DNA of 64,000 nucleotides from JBGCEZ01 sp045106735 (GTDB lineage: Bacteria; Planctomycetota; Phycisphaerae; Phycisphaerales; SM1A02), in NCBI GenBank assembly GCA_045106735.1, contig JBGCEZ010000012.1:62001-126000 (forward strand), read 5' to 3'. Shown in pieces: positions 17,176 to 25,063 of this stretch (within the stretch, counting starts at the first letter, position 1; each line of letters starts with the position of its first letter). The notes under the pieces are model-generated. The model did not search any database, was not told the origin of the DNA, and worked only from the letters and a program-made list of their open reading frames with translations. The position numbers were made by a program, and so were the translations under genes.

Positions 17176-18100
17176 ATCCGACTTCCTGAGGCATGTGGCC
17201 CAGACGGCCACCGGGGATCCCCGGGTCCTCATCCCGCCCGGCGACGACCTGGCCGCTCTGACCACCCCATGCGGCCCGTTGCTCACCGGGGTCGATCAGC
17301 TCATTGACGGCCGGCACGTCGATCTGGATCGGGTCTCGGCCGCCGCCGCCGGTCGCAAGGCCGTCCGTCGCTGCATCAGTGATCTCGCGGCCATGGCCGC
17401 CCGGCCGTGGGCCACCCTGGCCGCGGTGGTGCTCCCGTCAGATTTCGGGTCCTCGCGGACCATCGAGCTCTTCGACGCCGTCCGCGTCGACTGTGAGCGC
17501 CTGAGCTGCCCGCTGGTGGGCGGAGACATCGCCATCCACGCCGCCGACCGGCCGGGGCCCCTCGTCCTGTCGATCTCGGTCATCGGGCACGCGGACGGGA
17601 TCGCTCCGGTCCGCCGCACCGGTGCTCGGCCGGGCGATCGGCTCGTCGTCACTGGCCGCCTGGGTGCGACGCTCGCCCCCGACGGCACCGGACACCACCT
17701 GGAGTTCGAGCCTCGGGTCGAGGCGGCCCGCGAACTGGCCAGCACGCTGGGAGCTGAACTGCACGCGATGATCGATCTCAGCGACGGCCTGGGACGAGAC
17801 GGGGCGGCGGTGGCCCGAGCCTCCGGCGTCGACCTGAACATCCAGGCATCCCTGCTTCCGCGACGCGGTTCGGCAACTTGGCGTGAGGCGATGAGCGACG
17901 GCGAGGACTACGAGCTCTTCGCCGCCGTCGGACCGGACGTGGCGATTCCGTCGGCGGTCGACCGCATCCCGTTGACGGTGATCGGTACCGTCGAGGCGGT
18001 GGCCGATGGCCAGGCTGGACCGCGCGTCCGGGTCACCGCCGATGGCGAAAGCCACGACCTGACCGACGCCGGCTGGGATCACGTCGGAGACGAGTCGTGA
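17168..18100 (+). CDS. thiL: Thiamine-monophosphate kinase
   Basis: Phosphorylates thiamine monophosphate to thiamine diphosphate. AIR-synthase-like fold with ATP/Mg motifs: IPPGDDLAAL, the substrate-binding GVDQLIDGRHVDL, CISDLAAMAARPWA, VGGDIAI, VTGRLGATLA, MIDLSDGLGRD and MSDGEDYEL. Length 310 residues. The GTG at 17168 is the best start because conserved sequence begins directly after it (VRESDFLRHV). No TPP riboswitch is visible upstream. Its stop overlaps the tsaE start by four bases (GTGA). Confidence 0.94.
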   Translation: MRESDFLRHVAQTATGDPRVLIPPGDDLAALTTPCGPLLTGVDQLIDGRHVDLDRVSAAAAGRKAVRRCISDLAAMAARPWATLAAVVLPSDFGSSRTIELFDAVRVDCERLSCPLVGGDIAIHAADRPGPLVLSISVIGHADGIAPVRRTGARPGDRLVVTGRLGATLAPDGTGHHLEFEPRVEAARELASTLGAELHAMIDLSDGLGRDGAAVARASGVDLNIQASLLPRRGSATWREAMSDGEDYELFAAVGPDVAIPSAVDRIPLTVIGTVEAVADGQAGPRVRVTADGESHDLTDAGWDHVGDES

Positions 18101-18603
18101 GCGCGGGCAAGATGGTGATTCGGGTCACGAGCGAAGATGAAACGCGAGCCTTCGGTCGGCGCCTCGCTTCTGCATTGGAGGGAGGCGATGTGGTCGCGGT
18201 CGATGGACCGCTTGGCGCGGGCAAGACCCGCCTGGCCATGGGCGTCGCCGAAGGCCTGGGCCTCGATCCAAAGACCATCAGCAGCCCGACGTACGTGATC
18301 TGCCACGAACATCCGGGAGCGCGCGACGGACTCACCTTGGCCCACGTCGACGCCTACCGCCTGCGCGGCTCGATCGAAGATCTCGAATCGGTGGGCTGGG
18401 ACGATTTCGCCGGCGACGCCGAGGTCATCACGCTCGTCGAGTGGAGCGAACGCGTGGCCGAGGCGATGCCCGCCGCCGCCGTGCACATTCGGATCGACTT
18501 GGAGCCAGCGTCGGAGTCGGATCGCGCGATCGAAGTCAGCGGCCGCGGCGCGGCGCCCGATCGCGTTCGGACCACGCTCGCGGGCTGGGCGCCCGGCCAG
18601 TAG
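18097..18603 (+). CDS. tsaE: tRNA threonylcarbamoyladenosine biosynthesis ATPase TsaE
   Basis: ATPase of the TsaBDE complex that completes t6A37 on ANN-decoding tRNAs. Walker A GPLGAGKTRLAMG, the ISSPTYVI switch segment, VDAYRLRG, and the EWSERV motif near the end are all typical. Length 168 residues. The GTG start overlaps the thiL stop, indicating co-translation. tsaB and tsaD are not in the window. Confidence 0.94.
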   Translation: MSAGKMVIRVTSEDETRAFGRRLASALEGGDVVAVDGPLGAGKTRLAMGVAEGLGLDPKTISSPTYVICHEHPGARDGLTLAHVDAYRLRGSIEDLESVGWDDFAGDAEVITLVEWSERVAEAMPAAAVHIRIDLEPASESDRAIEVSGRGAAPDRVRTTLAGWAPGQ

Positions 18604-18617
18604 CAGACCCTCGGAGA

Positions 18618-19169
18618 TCAGCTCGCCTCGGTCCCGCCGTCCTCCGGTTCTTCGCCGAGGTCCGCCTCTTCGTCGTCTCGACCTTCGGGGCTGATGGCGT
18701 AGATCTGGAATCGATGGGCGACCGGATCCCATCCGTGTTCGCGGCAGATACGATCCCGCGCCGCCGCGACCGCCGGGTCCGTGAACTCGATGTACCGACC
18801 GGTCTTCATGCACACGATGTAGTCGCGTGGAGCCTTCCCGTAGATGAGCCGGTAGTACGCCTGCCGGGCGTCAAAGAGCGCGTGGGTAATGATCCCTGCT
18901 TCCTGCAGCAGCTTGATCGTTCGGTACACCGTCGCCTTGGACACGCGAAACGAACGCTCGCGCAGGTCCGTGATGATGTCGTCGGCTTCAAAGATCTGAT
19001 CGCGCTCGATGATCGCGTCCAGAATCGCCGCCCGTTCCGGCGTGTACTTGAGCTGCTGTTGCTTGAGGTACCGCCGAAACACGGAGCACAGGGGGGCCAT
19101 GGCCTCCACGCTGCTCGTGGGCGGCATGATCGCCGGACTGGTCGGCGGGTCGATGCGCTGTTCATCCAT
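18618..19169 (-). CDS. Fur-family transcriptional regulator with degenerate metal sites
   Basis: DNA-binding regulator. The winged-helix part (residues about 30-95) is well kept: YTPERAAILDAI, FEADDIITDL, VSKATVYRTIKLLQEAGII. The C-terminal dimerisation domain keeps the fold but not the usual ligands. Where Fur has HHDH and CxxC, this protein has APRDYIVCMKTG (113-124), with no His and one Cys; His152 is the only regulatory-site His left. An acidic tail ends the 183-residue protein. It may respond to something other than Fe, Zn or peroxide. A TACACT box lies seven bases before the ATG, with no leader. No metal-transport gene is adjacent. Confidence 0.88.
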   Translation of the reverse strand: MDEQRIDPPTSPAIMPPTSSVEAMAPLCSVFRRYLKQQQLKYTPERAAILDAIIERDQIFEADDIITDLRERSFRVSKATVYRTIKLLQEAGIITHALFDARQAYYRLIYGKAPRDYIVCMKTGRYIEFTDPAVAAARDRICREHGWDPVAHRFQIYAISPEGRDDEEADLGEEPEDGGTEAS

Positions 19170-19176
19170 GGCAGGG

Positions 19177-19182
19177 AGTGTA
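19177..19182 (-). promoter_or_regulatory. Leaderless-type -10 box of the Fur-like gene
   Basis: TACACT on the minus strand, seven bases before the ATG at 19169. No Shine-Dalgarno sequence is seen. Confidence 0.55.
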
Positions 19183-19393
19183 CGTCCGTCACGCGACGGT
19201 GACGTGAGCGTTCGGACCACGATTCTTGGGCCGCGGCGATTCATTCGGCCCGAACATCCGTGACGCGCGGCTCGATCTTGGCCGCAAGCCATCCTCCGGC
19301 GGCAGCTTCGATCAACCTCGCCCACGCGTCCTCCCGATCGCACGAAAAGTCCGCCCGTCCATCCCACGTTGTTCGTTCCCAACCGGGGCTGTG

Positions 19394-19399
19394 TACCCT
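19394..19399 (+). promoter_or_regulatory. Leaderless-type -10 box of the DUF3524 glycosyltransferase gene
   Basis: TACCCT, seven bases before the ATG at 19407. This is the same arrangement as moaC and the Fur-like gene. Confidence 0.55.
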
Positions 19400-19406
19400 C
19401 GAGAAC

Positions 19407-20762
19407 ATGCCGCCCATTCGTCATGTGATTGGGATCGAAACGTGGAACGGCGGTTCCCATGCCGCGGTCCGTCGATCCATTGATCAGCACTCGCGTCACG
19501 TGTGGACGTGGGTCACGCTGCCGGCGCGCGGCTGGCGCTGGCGCATGCGCACCGGCGCGTGGCGCGTCGCGGAAATGATGGCCGGCGGCGACGTGGAATC
19601 CGGCGGCGGCGATGGCGGCCTCGCCCCAGAGATTCGCCAGGGGCCCGGCGATCTTCTGTTCGCCACGAGCCTCATTTCAATTCCCGACCTTCACGCCGCA
19701 ATGCACCGAAATGGCGTTCTCGAACGGGGGGGCTGCAGCGACCAACGGGGGGGACACGGTGGCTGCGTCGGTGGAGATCGCGGTGGCGGTGACAAGGGCG
19801 ACGGTGCCGATCTCGGTGCCCGTGCCGGCGGCGGCGGCGGCGGCGAGGGTGGCGAGGGTGGCGGCGGCGGCGAGGGCGGCGGCGGCAAGGGCGGCGGCGG
19901 CAAGGGTGGCGGCATCCAGGTGCACGCACCCGATGGCCGGCCATGCACCCTGCTGTACATGCACGAAAATCAGGCGGCGTACCCCGCCGGGCCGTCGGGC
20001 GCGGACGAGCGCGACGCGCACTTGGCGTTGACCAACCTCGGATCGCTGCTGGCCGCCGACCGCGTGCTCTGGAACAGCGAGTGGAATCGTCGTTCGTTCG
20101 TCCGTGCACTGCACCAATTGCTGAAGCACGACCCAGATCCGCCGGCGGCTGCGGCACGGTCGCGACTGGAGCAGCTTGGCCAGGTCGCTTGGCCGCCGGT
20201 CGAAGATCCGGGGCCAAGTGAGACGCGCATCGATACCCACGTGAACAACGAGTCCAGGGTCCCGATCCGCGTCGTGTGGCCGCACCGATGGGAACACGAC
20301 AAGGGGCCTGACGAGTTGCTCGCACTGGCTGAACGCTGGACCGACCGACTGAATCTGCGATGGATCGTGCTCGGCGAACGCTACGAGCGAGTCCCGCCAG
20401 CCTTGGCCGAATTCCGGGAGCGATTCGGCCACGCCATCGAACACGACGGCTGGGCGGCCGACGCCGACGAGTACCACCGGTGGCTACACGCCGCGGACTG
20501 GGTGCTGTCGACGGCCCGGCACGAGTTCTTCGGGATCGCCGTCGTCGAATCGCTGCTGGCTGGATGCCTGCCGTGGCTGCCAGCCCGCCTGAGCTATCCC
20601 GAATTGCTCCCGGCGATCGCTCGAGATCTTGAACCGTCGCGGCCACCGAGCGATCCGGCGGCGATTCGGGCGGCCATCCGTCGCCACCTGGAGCCGGCCA
20701 TCGCTCCGCGCGCGGTGCACGCGATCGACGCGCACATCGACGCGGTGCTGGCGGAATGGTGA
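19407..20762 (+). CDS. DUF3524 glycosyltransferase, putative tRNA-queuosine alpha-mannosyltransferase
   Basis: GT-B glycosyltransferase resembling the QTMAN/DUF3524 family, which mannosylates queuosine in tRNA-Asp. The N-terminus shows the family pattern GIETWNGGSHAAVRRSIDQH and WTWVTLPARGWRWRMRTGAW. Further on are LLYMHENQAAYP, LGSLLAADRVLWNSEWNR, VVWPHRWEHDKGPDELL, and the donor-binding STARHEFFGIAVVESLLAG. Length 451 residues. Between residues about 110 and 170 a Gly-rich low-complexity stretch (19730-19918) interrupts the region just before the MHENQ motif. Start supported by conserved sequence and by the -10 box. Substrate specificity is inferred from the family only. Confidence 0.82.
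   Translation: MPPIRHVIGIETWNGGSHAAVRRSIDQHSRHVWTWVTLPARGWRWRMRTGAWRVAEMMAGGDVESGGGDGGLAPEIRQGPGDLLFATSLISIPDLHAAMHRNGVLERGGCSDQRGGHGGCVGGDRGGGDKGDGADLGARAGGGGGGEGGEGGGGGEGGGGKGGGGKGGGIQVHAPDGRPCTLLYMHENQAAYPAGPSGADERDAHLALTNLGSLLAADRVLWNSEWNRRSFVRALHQLLKHDPDPPAAAARSRLEQLGQVAWPPVEDPGPSETRIDTHVNNESRVPIRVVWPHRWEHDKGPDELLALAERWTDRLNLRWIVLGERYERVPPALAEFRERFGHAIEHDGWAADADEYHRWLHAADWVLSTARHEFFGIAVVESLLAGCLPWLPARLSYPELLPAIARDLEPSRPPSDPAAIRAAIRRHLEPAIAPRAVHAIDAHIDAVLAEW
19800..19918 (+). repeat. Glycine-codon tandem repeat inside the glycosyltransferase gene
   Basis: Irregular GGCGGC-based repeats, with units such as GGCGGCGGCGGCAAG and GGTGGCGAG, encode a run of Gly with scattered Glu and Lys. They are in frame and are flanked by ordinary family sequence on both sides. 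Confidence 0.85.
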
Positions 20763-21251
20763 CGCCGCGGGCAACCCGGCGATGCCGGAGACTCGGCGGC
20801 AACCCGGCACGACGACACGCCGATCCAATGACATGGCGACACGGTGACTCGGCGACGCCGATGGTCGTGAAACAATGCCGAACCGCCGGGCCGGCGAATC
20901 CGAATCGCCGCCGGCGCCGGCTGACGCCCAAACCAGGCCCCGGATCGAGATCCCGAATCGAGGCCCAGAGGAGCCCGATTTCAGCCCCCTCCTGACCCGC
21001 CCCTTAAGGTCCTATAATGCATATTACGTTAAACGGACTCGGATCCAGGCGGTGGGGCGGTGCCACGGAGGCCGTTTCAGCTCGTTTCGGCTGGTCGCCG
21101 CTCGCGGTCATTCCCGGCGGCCGACTGCTGTCGTTCGCGGCCGGCTGACGTCGGCTGACGTTCATCCAACGTGACCATGCCAACCGCAGGCGCCGCCCAC
21201 TTGATGGACCACGCCGAAGGCACGGTCGCCCCGGCCCTGGACGCCGCGCGA
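20763..21251. other. Intergenic region with an isolated TATAAT box
   Basis: No gene is supported in these 489 bases. At 21013-21018 there is a perfect TATAAT, followed by the AT-rich GCATATTACGTTAAA, in an otherwise GC-rich stretch. No convincing -35 or terminator accompanies it, and a rightward transcript would run into the 3' end of the next gene, on the opposite strand. The first 70 bases hold degenerate GC-rich repeats. Confidence 0.4.
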
Positions 21252-22199
21252 TCAAAGACGCCCGGATGATGCCCGGCGGATCAAGACGCCAGCGATCGCG
21301 GCTCCAATGAGGACGAGTCCAAGCAAGACGAACATCTCACGGCCTTCGATCCAACGCTCCCCACGGGCAATGATGCCGCGCACGCCGCTCGGTTCAGCGC
21401 CGGCGGTCGCCGGACGGGACGAATCCCTGGCCCTCGTGGTCGCATCCATCCCGGCCGACCCGGCATCCGAGTCCGATCCAGCCGTCGTTCCGTTGCCGGT
21501 CACTGCCTCCGGGGCCTCGCGCTCGGCCACCGGCACGCCATCCCGATCCATTGAGGTCCAGTTCGTCGCGCCGCGCAACGAACCCAGCACCTCAAACAAG
21601 GCCGCCCGCGACTGGGCCGCTCGCGATGCCGGCCCGAAGACGCCGACTTGCAATCCACCCGTCTCGAGCGGCACTTGCACGTTGAGCGTGATGGCCGGGA
21701 CACCGTCGACGGACTCGCGAATCTCAAACAAGTCGAGCTCGAACCCGCGCCACGACATGGTGCCGCGACGCCCATCGATTCCCTCGGGCTTTCCACCGAG
21801 CAATCGTTCCGGTGGGATCGGGCCGTCCATGTCGTTCAAGATCAGCAACGTGGCAAGCTCGCCACTGGAACTCGCCCGCGAGAACGCGTATCGAGTCTCG
21901 GCGTCGGCTTCGACCAGATCCGGGCGTGGCTGAAATCCGTCTGGCACCCGCAACGCGAAACCACGTTCGACGTCCGTGACTTGATCGACGATGATCGTGG
22001 GAATCGACTCGGACATGGCCCTCGCGGTGAACGCGGCGCCTGAACTGTGGGCGAACGCCGACGAGGTCGGACTGGGCGCGGTCATCCAGATGCCGGCGCT
22101 CATGACCATCGCGGCTGGAACCAATCCACGTCCAAATCGATGGACGAAACGACGTCCGCCTCGACAAGCATCCGAACACTCAACCCGACACCTGTTCAC
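21252..22199 (-). CDS. Exported protein with C-terminal membrane anchor, function unknown
   Basis: Hypothetical protein of 315 residues. An N-terminal segment with Arg residues, a hydrophobic core (LVPAAMVMSAGIWM) and AFA before HSSG looks like a signal peptide. The middle (about 50-210) has strands such as GFALRVPDGFQPRPDLV and LATLLILNDMDG, without a family I recognise. A Thr/Ser/Ala-rich linker leads to a C-terminal transmembrane helix (MFVLLGLVLIGAAIAGVLI) and two Arg. The GTG at 22199 overlaps the stop of the upstream FAD enzyme gene, so it is the last gene of that run. Confidence 0.65.
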   Translation of the reverse strand: MNRCRVECSDACRGGRRFVHRFGRGLVPAAMVMSAGIWMTAPSPTSSAFAHSSGAAFTARAMSESIPTIIVDQVTDVERGFALRVPDGFQPRPDLVEADAETRYAFSRASSSGELATLLILNDMDGPIPPERLLGGKPEGIDGRRGTMSWRGFELDLFEIRESVDGVPAITLNVQVPLETGGLQVGVFGPASRAAQSRAALFEVLGSLRGATNWTSMDRDGVPVAEREAPEAVTGNGTTAGSDSDAGSAGMDATTRARDSSRPATAGAEPSGVRGIIARGERWIEGREMFVLLGLVLIGAAIAGVLIRRASSGRL

Positions 22200-23503
22200 G
22201 CCGTACCTCCCGTCGAACTCGCCGCCATCGTCATCGCATTCGCCAGCGAACGCGCGCTGGTGAACGCCGCTTCAAATCTTCCGGCCAGGCACCAGTCGCC
22301 GCACACGCCAACCCGCAGGTCCGCGTTCCAACGGTGGCTGCGCCCTGACGGCTCCGTCACCAGTGAGTATCGCCAACGGTGCACAGATCGATGCGCGGCC
22401 TCGAGTGCACCGGTCGTTCCGACCGTCATGCCCTCGAAGTGCGACCAAAGAATGCGGTCGATGTCATCGCGGTCGAGTTCAAGGTGCCGGGCCGACCATG
22501 CCGGCGAACCGTGCAAGACCCACGTCTCGCCGCCCGGGGCCACCGCCCGTCCCGGGCGACTGGAGTTTCGCGCGATCCACGAGACGGGGCCTGCATCGAC
22601 CGCCGCCGCATCCCACGGCACGTCCAGTGGCGCGTCGAACGCGTACATGGCCGCCCAACACGGACGGATGGCCACGCCGTCAGCACAGTCCGCCAGACCG
22701 TCGCACGGCGCGAGCAATCCAGGAACCTGCGGCGCGGGAACACTGACCACGATCGCATCAAAGCCTTCGGCGATCGCCGACTCGGCCGCGGCCCGGGCCT
22801 CGGCGTCTTCTGGCCACGATTCGATCTCGAGCGAGGGTCCACCGCCATCCGCCGGATGCACGGCGCCGACCCGAATGCCGCGAACAAACACGAGCGATTC
22901 AGGGGACTGCGCATCGACGATGTGCTTGCACATCGCGTTGTTGCTCGGCTGGCCGACGTACCAGGGTTCACGTGGATCCAGTGGAACCGGCACCGCGCCG
23001 GGCGCCGCGATGGTCACCGCACGAGGTGTCCACGCGCTGCAACAACCGGCATCGACCCAGGCGGCAACCTGCCCACGGAATGCCGGCGATCGTGCGGTAA
23101 AGTACTGCATGCCGTGGTCAAAGTGCCACGGCCCCGCATAGCGCGTCGCCGCTCGGCCGCCGGCTCCGCGCGACTTCTCCAAGACCGTGACCCGGCAACC
23201 CGCGGCGATGAGTTGTTCCGCCGCCACCAGACCACTGAGGCCCGCGCCGATGACGGCCACGTGGGCGTTGGCGGGAAGCCCAGCATCCGACCCGACTGAG
23301 GTGCCACTTGAAGCGTTGGCCGACGAGCCACTGGATGCGCCACGCGACAAACCAGCTGACGAGCCGACTGACGAACCAGTTGGCGGGCCACTCGACGAGC
23401 CAGTTGCCGCTCCGGAGCTCAGCCCAGACGTCGTCTCCGAGGCCCCGATCGACTCTTGGTTCGACGCATCGTCCACGTTTGCCTGCCCGTCATCCGCGTC
23501 CAT
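22196..23503 (-). CDS. Renalase-like FAD-dependent oxidoreductase
   Basis: Flavoprotein of the renalase/amine-oxidase-like group; the substrate is unknown. After an 80-residue Ser/Gly/Ala low-complexity N-terminus comes the FAD-binding VAVIGAGLSGLVAAEQL (GAGLSG at 86-91), then LEKSRGAGGRAAT and HFDHGMQYFTAR, which are typical of renalase-like proteins. The C-terminal FAD contact GVCGDWCLAGRFEAAF is also present. ATG 23503 is preceded by GGGAGG at ten bases; two other in-frame starts lie slightly upstream. The N-terminal tail is encoded by 12-base repeats. It lies downstream of the polyketide synthase and shares a stop/start overlap with the following gene. Confidence 0.82.
   Translation of the reverse strand: MDADDGQANVDDASNQESIGASETTSGLSSGAATGSSSGPPTGSSVGSSAGLSRGASSGSSANASSGTSVGSDAGLPANAHVAVIGAGLSGLVAAEQLIAAGCRVTVLEKSRGAGGRAATRYAGPWHFDHGMQYFTARSPAFRGQVAAWVDAGCCSAWTPRAVTIAAPGAVPVPLDPREPWYVGQPSNNAMCKHIVDAQSPESLVFVRGIRVGAVHPADGGGPSLEIESWPEDAEARAAAESAIAEGFDAIVVSVPAPQVPGLLAPCDGLADCADGVAIRPCWAAMYAFDAPLDVPWDAAAVDAGPVSWIARNSSRPGRAVAPGGETWVLHGSPAWSARHLELDRDDIDRILWSHFEGMTVGTTGALEAAHRSVHRWRYSLVTEPSGRSHRWNADLRVGVCGDWCLAGRFEAAFTSARSLANAMTMAASSTGGTA
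23300..23425. repeat. Degenerate 12-base repeats encoding a Ser/Gly linker
   Basis: Units close to GACGAGCCACTG recur through the 5' part of the renalase-like gene. They keep frame and produce the low-complexity tail before the FAD domain. Confidence 0.7.
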
Positions 23504-23594
23504 CGTCACGGAGCCTCCCTGCTGCTGATGCATGCCCAATCATTCGATCGGGCGGCCTCCCCGGCTCCGTCGAGCACTCGACGGATCGGCGAGT

Positions 23595-25049
23595 CTACTG
23601 GTCCCCGGCCAATTCGTCGGCTGAATCATCGGCTGAATCATCGGCCGAATCGATCGCTCGCTCCAGCCGGCAGGCTTCGATGGCCAAGCCCGGACCGAAG
23701 CCCAGAACCACCGTCCGGCTTCGAGCATCCCGTTTCACCGGCTCTTGTACGGGAGATTCGGTCTCGATCCCGACGCCTGGCGGCGGCGTCGCCACCATCC
23801 CCGCCAACTCGAAAAAGACGGTTGGCGAGGACATGTTGCCGTGCGCGCGAAGGACCGCCCGGGAACCGTCCAAAGCCCCCGGCGGAAGCTCCAATCCGCG
23901 TTCGACGGCATCCAGAATGCGGGGCCCACCCGGATGGACCACCCAGTGGTCGATGTCAGATCGGGCGAGCTCCGACGTGGCGAGCCATTCGTCGATCCAT
24001 CGCCCGATCGCGCGTTCAATCGTGGCCGGCACGCGGGGATCCAGCGTCATCACGAACCCGGAATCGCCGATACGCCAGCTCATGTGGTCCCGCGTGTTCG
24101 GCAGGATCTGCGATCCGTGGGCCGCGATGACCCAGTCGCCAGTTGATGCGTCGATTGACGCCTGCCCATCGCCGGCGCGCACCACCATCGCCGCAGCCCC
24201 GTCGGCAAAGAGCGCGTTGGCCACGATGCCCTGAGGTTCGTGGCCGACGGCGTAGTGCACCGAGCACACTTCGACCGCGCAGAGCAGAACGTTCGCGGCA
24301 GGATCGGCGGCGGTGAATGCGGCGGCCACGCGGACGCCGTTCAAGGCGCCATGGCATCCCATGAAACCGATGTGCGTGCGGGCGACGTTCGACCCAAGAC
24401 TGACCCCGTCGATGATGTCCATGTCGAACCCGGGCGCACTTCCCCCGGTGCATGAGACGGTCACGAGATGCGTGATCTGGTCGGCCGGGCATGCCGCGGC
24501 GGCGAGGGCCCGCTGCGCGGCGGGCACGACAAGTGCACTCGCCAGTCGGTCATACGCGGCGGCACGCACGCCGGTCCCCGGACCCGGAGCGTCGGGCGGG
24601 AAGAGCTTCTCCAGATCCGAGCCCAAGGCGATGCCGCGGTGATCGATACCCGTCGCCCGATGCACGCGCGAAAGGAGCACCGCCGCGCGGTCTGGCGGCT
24701 CGGGTCCCAATCGGTTGGTCGCAAACTCGATGGCCTCGTGGCCGGAAAGAGTTCGCCGAGGCGAGGCGCAGGACAGTCCGCTCACGACCACCGACGTCGC
24801 TCGTCGGCCCGCCGGGCGAATCGGCTGGCCGGAGCCAGACTGGACCGATGATGGACTCGGCGGCTGGCGTGACGTCAGGCTTGGCGGCTGACTTGGCGTC
24901 GGGCTTGGCGTCGGGCCCAACGGATGGATCGGTTGACGCGTGGCCAGTGGTCCCATCGGACGAATCGCCGAATGGGTCCCGTCAGGTGCCCCGGTGGATG
25001 TCGTCGTCGACGAGGTCGCCGGTACGCCGGACCGCTCGGATGGTTCCAT
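23595..25049 (-). CDS. Type III polyketide synthase
   Basis: Chalcone-synthase-like enzyme that condenses an acyl-CoA starter with malonyl-CoA units, as in alkylresorcinol or alkylpyrone synthesis. The triad is complete: Cys232 in THIGFMGCHGALNG, His372 in DHWVVHPGGPRILDAV, and Asn405 in RAHGNMSSPTVFFEL. The last ~110 residues keep the family motif VLGFGPGLAIEAC. Residues 1-85 are a Pro/Ser/Thr-rich tail absent from known enzymes. The C-terminus repeats SADD, encoded by 12-base units (about 23617-23652). ATG 25049 is preceded by GGAGG at five bases; an alternative ATG at 25067 overlaps the upstream stop. The neighbours supply an FAD enzyme and a methyltransferase, the usual tailoring partners. 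Confidence 0.92.
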   Translation of the reverse strand: MEPSERSGVPATSSTTTSTGAPDGTHSAIRPMGPLATRQPIHPLGPTPSPTPSQPPSLTSRQPPSPSSVQSGSGQPIRPAGRRATSVVVSGLSCASPRRTLSGHEAIEFATNRLGPEPPDRAAVLLSRVHRATGIDHRGIALGSDLEKLFPPDAPGPGTGVRAAAYDRLASALVVPAAQRALAAAACPADQITHLVTVSCTGGSAPGFDMDIIDGVSLGSNVARTHIGFMGCHGALNGVRVAAAFTAADPAANVLLCAVEVCSVHYAVGHEPQGIVANALFADGAAAMVVRAGDGQASIDASTGDWVIAAHGSQILPNTRDHMSWRIGDSGFVMTLDPRVPATIERAIGRWIDEWLATSELARSDIDHWVVHPGGPRILDAVERGLELPPGALDGSRAVLRAHGNMSSPTVFFELAGMVATPPPGVGIETESPVQEPVKRDARSRTVVLGFGPGLAIEACRLERAIDSADDSADDSADELAGDQ

Positions 25050-25063
25050 TTCAACCTCCTCCC

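Noticed and set aside
19672..20931. Long minus-strand frame (419 codons) opposite the DUF3524 gene
   Set aside because: Shadow of a high-GC gene: Arg/Pro/Gly-rich with no motif, while the plus strand has clear family motifs.
21005..21080. tRNA or other structured RNA near the AT-rich island
   Set aside because: No cloverleaf, T-loop (TTCGA) or CCA end can be formed; only a promoter-like box is visible.
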